DNA of 35,497 nt from Kangiellaceae bacterium. GTDB taxonomy: Bacteria; Pseudomonadota; Gammaproteobacteria; Enterobacterales; Kangiellaceae. Positions 16,513 through 25,071 of the stretch are shown here, one piece after another (the stretch's first letter is position 1; every line of letters begins with the position of its first letter). The notes beneath the pieces were generated by a model, which had not been told where the DNA came from, ran no database searches, and worked only from the letters and a program-made list of their open reading frames with translations. The stretch lies in assembly GCA_026196875.1 (NCBI GenBank), contig JAPHTP010000030.1, positions 1 through 35,497 of the forward strand, in the 5' to 3' direction. The translations under genes and the position numbers were made by a program.

Positions 16513-18372
16513 TTACTCGTCGAGAAAACTTCTCAAACGATCTGAGCGAGTTGGATGACGAAGTTTTCGAAGCGCTTTAGCTTCAATTTGTCGAATACGC
16601 TCACGAGTAACGTCAAATTGCTTGCCTACTTCTTCAAGTGTATGGTCGGTGTTCATATCAATACCAAATCGCATACGTAAAACTTTGGCTTCACGCGCGG
16701 TAAGTCCTGCTAAAACAGATTTCGTCGCTTCTCTTAAACTTTCTGAAGTCGCAGAATCGATAGGTGAATCTTGATTAGCGTCTTCGATAAAATCACCAAG
16801 ATGCGAATCTTCATCATCACCGATCGGTGTTTCCATCGAAATTGGCTCTTTTGCGATTTTGAGAACTTTTCGGATTTTATCTTCCGGCATATCCATCCGT
16901 TCAGCTAATTCTTCCGGCTGAGGCTCTCTGCCCATCTCTTGCAGCATCTGTCGAGAAATTCGATTTAACTTATTGATGGTTTCGATCATATGAACCGGAA
17001 TACGAATGGTTCTTGCCTGATCTGCAATTGAACGAGTAATTGCCTGACGGATCCACCAAGTTGCGTAGGTTGAAAACTTATAACCACGGCGATATTCGAA
17101 TTTGTCTACAGCCTTCATCAGGCCGATGTTTCCTTCCTGGATAAGGTCTAGAAACAGCAAGCCGCGATTGGTGTATTTTTTAGCTATCTAAATAACAAGT
17201 CGTAAGTTCGCTTCGACCATTTCTTTTTTAGCACGTCGAGCCTTAGCTTCACCAATAGACATACGTCTATTGGTTTCTTTAACTTCCGCGATGGTCAAGT
17301 TGCTATCGACTTCAACTTTAGCCATTTTGTTTTGCGCGCGAATAATATCTTCGGCTACTTCTTCTAACGCTTCGCGATAATCGGTGTCTTTCGCGAGCAT
17401 CGAGTCAATCCACTTGGTATTGGTTTCATTGCCCGGGAAGGTCTTGATAAAGTCTTTGCGCGGCATTTTGGCCGTCTCGGTAGACAAGCGCATAATCAGC
17501 CTTTCCTGAGTTCTTAGCAAGGCCATACGCGAACGCATTTTGTCTGAAAGACGATCAAATGTTTTTGGTAACAATCGGAATTGCAAGAAAGCTTCTTTCA
17601 TTCCTTCGATATGTTTGACGGCAGTCTTATGATTGCGTCCGTATTTGGCAATGGCAGCAACTGATTTTTCATAGTGCTTTCTCATTTCGCCAAACAACTG
17701 GGCAGCTAGTTCTGGATCCGGGCCTTGATTACCTTCTTCTTCTTCTGAATCGTCATCCGTTTCCAAATCAGCATCTTCATCTGCTAACTCTTCTTTAGGT
17801 ACTTCACTTCCGACATGGCTCGCCGCCATTGCAGCTTCTTCTTCAGATTCTGCAAAACCAGTTATGATATCTGTTAGACGAATTTCTTCAGCTTGATAGC
17901 GATCAAATTCATCGAGCAGCATTGAAATGGTTTCTGGATACTCTGCAATTGATGCAAGTACTTGACGAATTCCGTCTTCGATTCGTCTGGCGATTTCAAT
18001 TTCGCCTTCTCGGGTAAGTAGTTCAACTGTACCCATTTCACGCATGTACATACGTACAGGATCAGTCGTACGACCGAACTCGCTGTCAACGCTTGCCAAT
18101 GCAGCTGCTGCTTCCTCAGCAGCATCTTCGTCTGGCGCGGACGAATCAGTCATCAATAAAGCGTCAGCTTCCGGTGCGGCTTCGAAAACTTGAATACCCA
18201 TATCATTAATCATGCTAATGATATCTTCTACCTGATCCGGATCGACTATATCTGGTGGAAGATGATCGTTTACCTCAGCATAAGTTAGATAGCCTTGTTC
18301 CTTACCGCGAGTAATCAAAAGCTTCAGCTGCGACTGCTGTGAAACTGGAGATGAAGGGGAGTTATCTGTCAT
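16513..18372 (-). pseudogene. rpoD: RpoD, primary sigma-70 factor, interrupted by an in-frame TAG
   Basis: RpoD is the housekeeping sigma factor that directs RNA polymerase to -10/-35 promoters. The frame from ATG 18372 to TAA 16513 would encode 619 residues, close to the 613 of E. coli, but codon 395 (17188-17190) is TAG. Before it lie region 1.1, region 1.2 (GRTTDPVRMYMREMGTVELL), the acidic non-conserved region and the start of region 2 (KEMVEANLRLVI). After it, in the same frame, come IAKKYTNRG, regions 2.2-2.4 ([20 protein letters not shown]), region 3 and region 4 ([20 protein letters not shown]). The family has Ser at the stop position. Eleven codons on, the conserved Gln of GLQFLDL is Leu (CTG). 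There is no frameshift. Either half alone would lack essential parts, so I list it as broken, with consensus error the likeliest cause. Confidence 0.9.
17188..17190 (-). other. In-frame amber codon inside rpoD
   Basis: On the minus strand the reading is ...CTT GTT ATT TAG ATA GCT... where sigma-70 proteins have Leu-Val-Ile-Ser-Ile-Ala. One base change (TCG to TAG) would explain it. A second likely single-base change (CAG to CTG) lies at 17155-17157. Confidence 0.95.
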
Positions 18373-18453
18373 TCAACTTACCTTAAAATCAGACTTTATT
18401 AGTGCAAAAGATGAGAATCGGACTAGATCAATTCTCTGAACACGAAACCGCCA

Positions 18454-18483
18454 ATTATACACAGTCTAGACTCTGATCAGCAA
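18454..18483 (-). promoter_or_regulatory. Candidate sigma-70 promoter for rpoD
   Basis: On the minus strand a perfect TATAAT (18454-18459) lies 18 bases downstream of TTGCTG (18478-18483), about 82 bases before the rpoD ATG. The spacer contains the perfect palindrome AGTCTAGACT (18463-18472) next to CTGATCAG (18473-18480). The promoter would let rpoD be made independently of dnaG. The rest of the 241-base rpoD-dnaG gap holds a run of seven G (18560-18566) and no clear terminator. Confidence 0.55.
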
Positions 18484-18613
18484 GATTACTAATCCCTAAG
18501 TCATCATAATTACAACAATTTTGTGAATATTTGTTGGTTTAAACGCGTCATTAATAAATGGGGGGGTTATATTGATTTATCAAGGTTTAGAGAAAAATAG
18601 TAGATTTATCCGA

Positions 18614-20464
18614 TCATTTTGAGTAGATAGCTTTCTGCAATTGCTTTAGTTGATCTTTCTCCGCGCCAGTGACGGTACCATTGCGAAGCTTTTCGGTCAA
18701 TCTATCCCATTGATCTAAAAGGTAATTTTTTTCTAAGCGTTTAAATATCTCGCAAAGTTCTGAATGTACGTTTTCCGAATCCGCATGCAACTCCATATTG
18801 GCTAGTTTAATTAGGTGGGGATATTCCGGTTTTTCGCGCCAATTCTCGACCAATATTGCTGTGGTAGCCGCTTCATTGTTGGAAATAAGCTTATAAATTT
18901 CATACAACATTTGAGCACCAAGCTCTTCTATGGGTTTTAGCCAGCCTAAATCTGCCGCGGGAAGGGCATCAGGATATTGCAATAAGAGGGCAATTGCCCT
19001 TCTAAATGGCGCCTTGTTTCGCTCACTCTGCTTAGGCTTTGCTGTTGGCGGGGTCTCTACTGTTTGTTGTGGTTGATGCCCCTGAGTGTTGTATTCTGGA
19101 GGTGGGTTTTCGTTGTGATATGTCGGAGGATTTTGCCCTGATTGAGATATTTGTGATTGAGTATCAATATCACCTGGTTCCAAAGTTGATTCGAGTTGCT
19201 TTTCACTTAGTCCAGTCAGCTGGCTCAACTTCTGTTGAAAACGGGCCAATAAAATGGGTTCCTTTATTTCGGTTATAAAGGGTTTTGCCAAATGTACGAG
19301 CTTTGCCGGGCCTTCAAAAGTATTCATATCGACTTGGCTGGTTAGATATTCGAATAAATAGTCAAATAAAGTGGTCGCTTGTTGAACTTGCTCTAGAAAA
19401 GATTCAGAACCAATGTTTCGAACCATGCTGTCAGGATCTTCTCCTTCCGGCAAAAACATCAAGCGGATTTCTCTGGCTTCTTTTAGAAGTGGCAGCGCAT
19501 GATTGAGCGCACGCAGTGCGGCTGCGCGGCCTGCTTTATCACCATCGAAACAAAACACAATACTTGGGCAAATTCTAAACAGAGTTAGTAAGTGGTCACT
19601 TGTTGTGGCGGTTCCTAATGTAGCAACTGCATTGTAAATCCCATACTGGGCAAGCGCGACCACGTCCATGTACCCTTCAACAATGATAACTTGATCGATA
19701 TTACGTAACTGGCGACGCATTTCATAAATTCCATAGAGTTCTCTGCCTTTATGAAATAGGACTGTTTCCGGAGAATTTAAGTATTTAGGCTCTCCTTTAT
19801 CGATCACTCTCCCGCCAAACCCTAGCACCTGGCCTCGTCGATTGCGAATTGGAAACATAATTCGGTCGCGAAAGCGATCATAGGCACGGCCATCATCTTT
19901 CTTTATCATCATGCCTGTCTTGACCAAGTTTTCTTGTAGCGCTTTCTGGTCTTTTTCCAGGCCGAGCAGATTTTGCCAGTCGGGCGGGGCGTAGCCGATT
20001 GCGTATTGCTTAGCAATCTCTCCGCTAAGCCCTCGATTTTTTAAATACTCAATTGCTTTACGAGAATTAGGATGGTGTTTTAACTGTAGCTGATATGCCG
20101 CCGCAACTTTCTCCATCGTTTCATATAGTTCGTTGTTTTGGTTGAAATTTGAACCTAGAGATGCCTCTCTCGGGACTTCCATACCTTGCTGGCCGGCGAG
20201 CTCTTCCACTGCCGCGACAAATTCTTGCCCTTCATACTCCATAATAAAAGTCAGTGCATTACCACTCGCACCACAACCGAAGCAGTAATAAAACTGTTTA
20301 TCCGGGTTAACCGAAAATGAAGGGGTTTTCTCGTTATGGAAAGGGCAGCAAGCGCTGTAATTTCGGCCAGCTTTTTTTAATGGCACGCGACTATCAATAA
20401 TATCTACCAGATCGACTCGGGCGAGTAGTTCATTGATAAAGGATTGTGGGATTCGTCCTGCCAT
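18614..20464 (-). CDS. dnaG: DnaG, DNA primase
   Basis: DnaG synthesises RNA primers on the lagging strand at the replication fork. The 616-residue protein has the N-terminal CHC2 zinc finger (Cys40, His43, Cys61, Cys64), the RNA polymerase domain and a TOPRIM core with the catalytic VEGYMDVVAL and CFDGDKAGRAA. A low-complexity Gln/Pro/Asn-rich linker (about residues 435-485) leads to the C-terminal helicase-binding domain. The linker is the least conserved part, as in other primases. The start is ATG at 20464 (MAGRIPQSFI, typical). The gene lies between yqeY and rpoD, the macromolecular synthesis operon order with yqeY inserted. Confidence 0.97.
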   Translation of the reverse strand: MAGRIPQSFINELLARVDLVDIIDSRVPLKKAGRNYSACCPFHNEKTPSFSVNPDKQFYYCFGCGASGNALTFIMEYEGQEFVAAVEELAGQQGMEVPREASLGSNFNQNNELYETMEKVAAAYQLQLKHHPNSRKAIEYLKNRGLSGEIAKQYAIGYAPPDWQNLLGLEKDQKALQENLVKTGMMIKKDDGRAYDRFRDRIMFPIRNRRGQVLGFGGRVIDKGEPKYLNSPETVLFHKGRELYGIYEMRRQLRNIDQVIIVEGYMDVVALAQYGIYNAVATLGTATTSDHLLTLFRICPSIVFCFDGDKAGRAAALRALNHALPLLKEAREIRLMFLPEGEDPDSMVRNIGSESFLEQVQQATTLFDYLFEYLTSQVDMNTFEGPAKLVHLAKPFITEIKEPILLARFQQKLSQLTGLSEKQLESTLEPGDIDTQSQISQSGQNPPTYHNENPPPEYNTQGHQPQQTVETPPTAKPKQSERNKAPFRRAIALLLQYPDALPAADLGWLKPIEELGAQMLYEIYKLISNNEAATTAILVENWREKPEYPHLIKLANMELHADSENVHSELCEIFKRLEKNYLLDQWDRLTEKLRNGTVTGAEKDQLKQLQKAIYSK

Positions 20465-20676
20465 TAACTAAAAAATTTAACTCAACTAACTAAAAAGCTA
20501 TTTTGCCTAAGCTTGGGATGAAATGAAATGGCTAACTGAAAGAATTCTGCTAACTAATTGATTTATATGAAGGTTTGTAGTGGTTGCCAGCTAAAGTCAA
20601 AAACAAATTAGTGCTGCATTCGAGGAGTTCTCGTATCTCTCAATAGGGAAGAGCTTTAAATTGAATAAGGCAAGCC

Positions 20677-21126
20677 TTAAGAGAGCTTACCTTTTACTAA
20701 TCCGCTTAATGCCGCCATCTGATCTGCACGGCCTTGCATTTGTGGTTTGAGAATAGCCATCACTTTACCCATATCGCGCATCGATTCAGCTCCTGTTTCA
20801 CTGATTGCAGCGTCAATCATGGCTGCAATGTCATCATCGCTTAGAGCTTTAGGTAAGAATTCTTGTAGCGCTTCCATTTCGGCTTTTTCGGTTTCAACGA
20901 GATCCAAACGGCCGCCACTTTCAAACTGAGCGATTGAGTCTTTACGTTGTTTTACCATTTTATCTAGAATGTCCAATACGTCAGCATCGGTTAGCTCAAT
21001 TTTTTGATCAACTTCAACTTGCTTAACTTGAGCAAGTAACATTCGAATAGTACCTAAGCGAACTTTTTCTTTAGCTCGCATAGCTTCTTTCATACTATCT
21101 TTGATTTGTGCTAGTAATGCTGACAT
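20677..21126 (-). CDS. YqeY/GatB-like domain protein
   Basis: This is a 149-residue GatB/YqeY family protein. The fold matches the tRNA-binding tail domain of the GatB amidotransferase subunit, but here it stands alone. Family members often sit between rpsU and dnaG and their role is not settled. Visible features are the N-terminal MRAKEKVRLGTIRMLLA, KQRKDSIAQFESGGR, and the C-terminal DMGKVMAILKPQMQGRADQ. I prefer ATG at 21126 (MSALLAQIKDS). A TTG six bases earlier is possible. A TAAGGC/GCCTTA inverted repeat (20666-20679) overlaps the stop but has no U-tract. The 211 bases between it and dnaG hold nothing else I can name. Confidence 0.92.
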   Translation of the reverse strand: MSALLAQIKDSMKEAMRAKEKVRLGTIRMLLAQVKQVEVDQKIELTDADVLDILDKMVKQRKDSIAQFESGGRLDLVETEKAEMEALQEFLPKALSDDDIAAMIDAAISETGAESMRDMGKVMAILKPQMQGRADQMAALSGLVKGKLS

Positions 21127-21153
21127 ATCCAATTCCGGTTAATTCTTATTTCA

Positions 21154-21173
21154 ATTTAGTTAATCAACTAAAT
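21154..21173 (-). repeat. Perfect hairpin upstream of yqeY
   Basis: ATTTAGTT (21154-21161) and AACTAAAT (21166-21173) form an 8-base-pair stem with a 4-base loop in the yqeY leader, about 28 bases before its ATG. The same arm sequences recur in the larger element at 21230-21267, so alternative pairings are possible. Confidence 0.75.
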
Positions 21174-21208
21174 CTTATTTAATTAAATCAATACTGCCAA
21201 AACGGATA

Positions 21209-21283
21209 AAACTTCTGACCACAGGCTTTAATTTAGTTCCGCAAAAAACGGAAAACCAAACTAAATTTGTCGTTCAGAAGTTT
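21209..21283 (-). repeat. Nested inverted-repeat element between rpsU and yqeY
   Basis: Three concentric inverted repeats occupy 75 bases. The outer pair is AAACTTCTGA (21209-21218) with TCAGAAGTTT (21274-21283). The middle pair is AATTTAGTT (21230-21238) with AACTAAATT (21259-21267). The inner pair is TTCCG (21237-21241) with CGGAA (21249-21253), closing a C-A6 loop. In the minus-strand transcript this is a long, interrupted stem-loop 48 bases after the rpsU stop. It could be an attenuator, an RNA processing site or an mRNA stabiliser separating abundant rpsU mRNA from yqeY-dnaG. It has no clean terminal U-tract. Confidence 0.7.
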
Positions 21284-21330
21284 ATCTTTTACCTACTTGG
21301 CCTATTTAAAGCCAAAGTCAGGCTATAAAA

Positions 21331-21546
21331 TTAGTACAAACGCTTACGTTGTAGTTGCTCGCGAGAAGCTTTTTTCAACGAACGCTTTACCGCAGCTGCT
21401 TTTTTGCGTTTGCGAACTGATGTTGGCTTTTCGTAGTGCTCACGACGGCGTACTTCTGACAAGATGCCCGCTTTTTCGCAAGCGCGCTTAAAGCGACGAA
21501 GAGCAATATCAAATGGCTCGTTTTCTTTTAACTTAACTGCTGGCAT
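21331..21546 (-). CDS. rpsU: Ribosomal protein S21
   Basis: This 71-residue basic protein of the 30S subunit is almost identical to gammaproteobacterial S21: [20 protein letters not shown] at the start and [11 protein letters not shown] at the end. S21 helps base pairing between mRNA and 16S rRNA at initiation. Its own ribosome site is weak (GGGA about ten bases upstream of the ATG). A perfect hairpin sits in the leader at 21567-21582. The gene heads the rpsU-yqeY-dnaG-rpoD cluster and is divergent from tsaD, the common arrangement. Confidence 0.98.
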   Translation of the reverse strand: MPAVKLKENEPFDIALRRFKRACEKAGILSEVRRREHYEKPTSVRKRKKAAAVKRSLKKASREQLQRKRLY

Positions 21547-21566
21547 TTAATAGTAATCCCGGTTTG

Positions 21567-21582
21567 TGCTCATTATTGAGCA
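21567..21582 (-). repeat. Hairpin in the rpsU leader
   Basis: TGCTCA (21567-21572) and TGAGCA (21577-21582) form a six-pair stem with a 4-base loop, about 20 bases upstream of the rpsU ATG. It may influence translation or mRNA stability. A TTGACG on the minus strand (21611-21616) could be a -35, but the matching -10 is poor. Confidence 0.55.
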
Positions 21583-21786
21583 TGTTAATCTAATTTAAAG
21601 TATAAAAAATCGTCAAATACGATGAGGGCGCAGATTCTACTGCTTTTTAACGCTGAATGCAAAGCCCTATCAAATAATTTTGGCACATTTTTCAATGATC
21701 TGTATGATCCCGTCATAAAGCTGGTGTGATTCTTTTAAATCGAATCTAAATTGACTTGAGTGAATTTAGCCTAAAAGGTGGATAAA

Positions 21787-22812
21787 GTGGGTAAAATCAA
21801 GATCTTAGGTATTGAGAGTTCATGTGATGAGACAGGTATCGCAGTTTACGATGCTGAGAATGGAATTGTCGCCCATGAACTCTATTCTCAGGTTAAGCTG
21901 CATCAAGATTATGGTGGAGTCGTTCCTGAGTTAGCTTCACGAGACCATGTTCGTAAAATAATTCCATTAATAGACAGAGCTATGCGGCACGCGAATTGTC
22001 AGCCCCATGATATTTCTGCCATTGCTTATACCCAGGGACCGGGGCTAATTGGAGCTTTACTCGTTGGAGCAACAGTAGGCAAGAGCATTGCGATGGCATG
22101 GGATAAACCTGCTATTGGCGTACACCATCTTGAGGGACACCTACTGGCACCAATGCTTGAGGAAAAACATCCAGAATTTCCTTTTTTAGCGTTATTAGTT
22201 TCTGGCGGTCATACCATGCTGGTTGATGTAAAAGCACTAGGAGAGTATGAGATCATAGGAGAATCAATTGATGATGCTGCAGGTGAAGCCTTCGATAAAA
22301 CTGCAAAAATCATGGGGTTGGATTATCCTGGTGGCCCGCTTTTAGCTAAACTTGCGGAAAAAGGCGATGGTTCAGAATCTCGTTTTCCTCGTCCTATGAC
22401 TGACAGACCGGGATTAGATTTTAGTTTCAGTGGCTTAAAGACTTTTTCCGCCAATCGAGTTTACGCAGCGGGAAATGATGAACAGCAGCTAGCAAATATC
22501 GCTGAGGCTTTCCAAGATGCAGTGGTTGATACGTTAGCGATAAAATGTAAAAGAGCGCTGAAGCAGACTGGCCACAATAGATTGGTGGTAGCCGGCGGAG
22601 TCAGTGCAAATACAAACCTGCGCGCCCAATTAGCTGTATTAATGAAGAAGTTAGGTGGTGAAGTTTACTATCCATGCCATGAGTATTGCACAGACAACGG
22701 AGCGATGATCGCTTATGCCGGTTATTGTCATTATGTAAAACAGGTTAGCGATCAAAACCTTGGGGTTTCGGTACATCCGAGATGGCCTCTGTCCGAAGCC
22801 ATCCCAAATTAA
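21787..22812 (+). CDS. tsaD: TsaD, tRNA N6-threonylcarbamoyladenosine transferase subunit
   Basis: With TsaB and TsaE, TsaD transfers the threonylcarbamoyl group to A37 of ANN-decoding tRNAs. The N-terminal [16 protein letters not shown] is the ASKHA-fold signature. The metal-binding histidines are in [30 protein letters not shown] and the C-terminal [12 protein letters not shown] are all intact. I take GTG at 21787 ([12 protein letters not shown]) because AAGG lies 8-9 bases upstream of it. GTG at 21778 would add three residues but has a poorer site. The length is about 341 residues. It converges on the TraB/GumN gene with only three bases between the stops. Confidence 0.97.
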   Translation: MGKIKILGIESSCDETGIAVYDAENGIVAHELYSQVKLHQDYGGVVPELASRDHVRKIIPLIDRAMRHANCQPHDISAIAYTQGPGLIGALLVGATVGKSIAMAWDKPAIGVHHLEGHLLAPMLEEKHPEFPFLALLVSGGHTMLVDVKALGEYEIIGESIDDAAGEAFDKTAKIMGLDYPGGPLLAKLAEKGDGSESRFPRPMTDRPGLDFSFSGLKTFSANRVYAAGNDEQQLANIAEAFQDAVVDTLAIKCKRALKQTGHNRLVVAGGVSANTNLRAQLAVLMKKLGGEVYYPCHEYCTDNGAMIAYAGYCHYVKQVSDQNLGVSVHPRWPLSEAIPN

Positions 22813-22815
22813 AAT

Positions 22816-23673
22816 TTACAACTTTTCGACTTTATAGCCTTTTCGCTTGAGTTGCTCAACAACGCCGTGCTCACCGATTAAGTGAGCCGCGCCAACTAGT
22901 ACAAATTCGATTTCCGGGGTTTTGAAGTACTTTTCCAGCAAAGGCATCCAATTGTTGTTTCTGTCGACCAGGAGAGACTGATACATTTTGGGGTAGTCTC
23001 TGCGCATGGATTGATTAGCAATCTTATCTAATCCCTGGCTGTCGCCATTTCGCCATACTTTAATCATGTCAAAGAATAGCGACTTAGTTTGATCGATATC
23101 CTTTAGCATTTTCTTATAAAAACTATCTTCGTCGCCTTCGCCTAACTCCGCTAAAAATGATAGTTGCTCGTCAGCGGTTTCCAAATATTTTAGCTGTTTG
23201 GCATCGGTGCGGGCTTTCCCTTCAAAGAATGCATCAATGCCTTGGTGGCTAACGCCCAATTTTTGCAGCTCAGCCATTAACATAGTCGACATGATTAAAC
23301 CAGGTTTGGCTTTTCGGAAAAAGTTTAATGAAAGCCCAATTGATTCTGCTTGCTTCTCCAGAGCTTTATAAGTTTCCTCTGAGACAACTGATTGAAGTGT
23401 TCTCTCATCGCTATAACTGAGAATAGACATCATTTTTTGAGCCATTGCCGGGGTGCTTAACTCAGCTATATTTGTTTCAAGGGTTACTATCTGTGAATTC
23501 TGGTAGGCCTTTTCGAATTCTTCAGGTAATGGGTAGTCACTTGGTCTTAGTACATGAATTGTGCCGCCAAGGTATACAGTTGCTTCGCCTTTGGTCGCTT
23601 TCCATACCGAGGTTTCCGCAAATACCGAAGTCGAAAGACTTGCAAATAGAATTGAGGCTAAGATTTTTTTCAT
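22816..23673 (-). CDS. TraB/GumN family protein, exported
   Basis: This 285-residue protein has a clear signal peptide (MKKILASILFASLSTSVFA, residues 1-19). The mature part begins with SVWKATKGEATVYLGGTIHVL, the GTxH motif of the TraB/GumN (ChaN/Tiki-like) family, and ends with VLVGAAHLIGEHGVVEQL, the second conserved His region. Eukaryotic Tiki relatives are metalloproteases with these elements. For bacterial GumN-like proteins the substrate is unknown, so peptidase activity is inference. It should be periplasmic, perhaps lipid-free because no lipobox is seen. It lies 80 bases downstream of plsY on the same strand. Confidence 0.87.
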   Translation of the reverse strand: MKKILASILFASLSTSVFAETSVWKATKGEATVYLGGTIHVLRPSDYPLPEEFEKAYQNSQIVTLETNIAELSTPAMAQKMMSILSYSDERTLQSVVSEETYKALEKQAESIGLSLNFFRKAKPGLIMSTMLMAELQKLGVSHQGIDAFFEGKARTDAKQLKYLETADEQLSFLAELGEGDEDSFYKKMLKDIDQTKSLFFDMIKVWRNGDSQGLDKIANQSMRRDYPKMYQSLLVDRNNNWMPLLEKYFKTPEIEFVLVGAAHLIGEHGVVEQLKRKGYKVEKL

Positions 23674-23753
23674 TGGTTGTCCTTAATTTATAAAACAGCG
23701 ACTAATTGAGTCTAAAATCGCCGTGATTTATTACAAAATAATGCAATCGTAGA

Positions 23754-24338
23754 TTAATGTCCTATTATCGGTTCTTGCCCTCGAACAATATTTTCGACAT
23801 TTTTCCTATGCCGTAATAGCACAATGGCTGATAGTGATGCCATTGGTAAAAGTAGTTCTGCGGCAAATTGAGAAGCATAAACTGGCAGCACAAATGCCGT
23901 TATCAACGAGGCAACTGAAGAACGCTTAAAAGTCCACGCCGAAATAAGCCAGCAACCCAATGCTAATAAGGCAAACTGAGGCGTGACTAAAATAACTGTG
24001 GTCATCATACTTGCCACCCCTTTACCGCCCTCAAATTTAAAGTAAACCGGGAAGCAATGTCCAAATAATGCCGCTGCACCAATCCATAAAAGTGAAGTGT
24101 GGGAATTACCTAACCAGAAGCTTAACCCAATCGGCAAGGCTGTTTTAAGAATGTCGCCTAGTAGTGTGGCGAAAGCAGCAGAGCGACCACCAATTCTAAG
24201 TACATTGGTCGCCCCAGGATTTTTGGAACCCACTATTCGCGGATCTGGTAAGGTGAATAAGCGACAAACTAACACCGCAGATGAAATAGACCCGCTTAAA
24301 TAGGCAAAGGTTAAAAGTGCGATAAATAACAAGTCCAT
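23754..24338 (-). CDS. plsY: PlsY, acyl-phosphate:glycerol-3-phosphate acyltransferase
   Basis: PlsY makes 1-acyl-glycerol-3-phosphate from acyl-phosphate in the inner membrane, the first acyl step of phospholipid synthesis. The 194-residue protein has about five membrane segments and the three family motifs: YLSGSISSAVL, GSKNPGATNVLRIGG and GHCFPVYFKFEGGKGVA. The frame stays open upstream to 24467, but those 43 extra residues are hydrophilic and unlike PlsY. ATG at 24338 (MDLLFIALLTFAYLSGS) gives the usual N-terminus. No strong ribosome site is visible. It is divergent from folB, as in many gammaproteobacteria. Confidence 0.95.
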   Translation of the reverse strand: MDLLFIALLTFAYLSGSISSAVLVCRLFTLPDPRIVGSKNPGATNVLRIGGRSAAFATLLGDILKTALPIGLSFWLGNSHTSLLWIGAAALFGHCFPVYFKFEGGKGVASMMTTVILVTPQFALLALGCWLISAWTFKRSSVASLITAFVLPVYASQFAAELLLPMASLSAIVLLRHRKNVENIVRGQEPIIGH

Positions 24339-24714
24339 TAGATTATCAGGCGGTCTATGTGTGGGCGCAGAGTATAAGCCCGATTGTAAATGATCACCTA
24401 TCCAAATAGAATTAGAGCGTGCGGATTTTTCACCAATCACCTCTGCTAATGCTCGTTTTTTACTCAAGTGAGGCTGAGGAAACGTCGTTTAGTCTCTCTA
24501 AATAAGCGACCGGTAACGAAGCTGGATGAAGAATGAGCATGGCCCGTTCGGGGGTAGCTAAAATTTAGCCAAACTGCGTTGTTCCTCATTTACTTGGGAT
24601 TACCAGACTGGGATCGTCACGCTTTGCTTGACAATATTTTAGCTTTAGCTGAGGCGACTGATGAAATATCAATGCGCTTTATTTAATTCACTAAGTAATT
24701 AATTTGGACTATTA
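24339..24714. other. Divergent plsY-folB intergenic region, no gene seen
   Basis: These 376 bases separate plsY and folB. I see no convincing coding frame. A near-palindrome, GCTAAA-A-TTTAGC (24557-24569), sits in the middle. Its GCTAAAAT (24557-24564) can also pair with ATTTTAGC (24636-24643), and another TTTAGC follows at 24644-24649. A TTGACA (24628-24633) points towards folB but lacks a good -10 at normal spacing. The region may hold both promoters or the remnant of a small dispersed repeat. Confidence 0.5.
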
Positions 24715-25071
24715 ATGGACATTGTTTTCGTTCGACAGCTGGAAGTGAACACCGTTATCGGTGTTTTTGACTGGGAAAGAGAGATTAAGCAGAAATTGGT
24801 TTTTGACCTCGAATTAGGGACAGATATTGGCAAGTCTGCTGAAACCGACGCCCTCGAAGATACTCTAGACTACAAAGCCATCTCACATGCCGTATATGAC
24901 TTTGTTGAAAAAAGTGAGTACCAACTGGTTGAAACCGTCGCTGAAAAAGTAGCTGATCTTATCTTGACCCAGTTTCCGGTTCGGTGGTTATCTCTCACTC
25001 TAAATAAGCCTGGTGCCGTTAGTGTCGCTCAGAGCGTGGGCGTAAAAATTGAACGGGGCCAAAAAGATTGA
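24715..25071 (+). CDS. folB: FolB, dihydroneopterin aldolase
   Basis: FolB converts 7,8-dihydroneopterin to 6-hydroxymethyl-7,8-dihydropterin and glycolaldehyde in folate synthesis. The 118-residue length and the sequence are standard: VFVRQLEVNTVIGVFDWERE at the start (with the pterin-binding region), the conserved DTLDYKAISHAVYDF, and QLVETVAEKVADLIL carrying the catalytic-region Glu. The stop TGA overlaps the folK TTG start by three bases within TTGA. GGA six bases before the ATG is a modest ribosome site. Confidence 0.96.
   Translation: MDIVFVRQLEVNTVIGVFDWEREIKQKLVFDLELGTDIGKSAETDALEDTLDYKAISHAVYDFVEKSEYQLVETVAEKVADLILTQFPVRWLSLTLNKPGAVSVAQSVGVKIERGQKD

Noticed and set aside
16513-17160. 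C-terminal part of rpoD as a separate sigma factor gene
   Set aside because: It lacks a real start and ribosome site, and the two halves are collinear in the same frame with nothing missing between them except the TAG.
16513-18372. Reassignment of TAG to an amino acid as the explanation for the rpoD stop
   Set aside because: TAG ends at least six other normal-length genes in the window (dUTPase, rsmA, both 10692-11603 and 13506-13937 genes, uppP, mrcB), so TAG is read as stop here.
20666-20679. TAAGGC/GCCTTA repeat at the yqeY stop as a terminator
   Set aside because: The two-base loop is too small and no U-tract follows.
24339-24467. N-terminal extension of PlsY
   Set aside because: The 43 extra residues are hydrophilic and unlike PlsY; the ATG at 24338 gives the family N-terminus.
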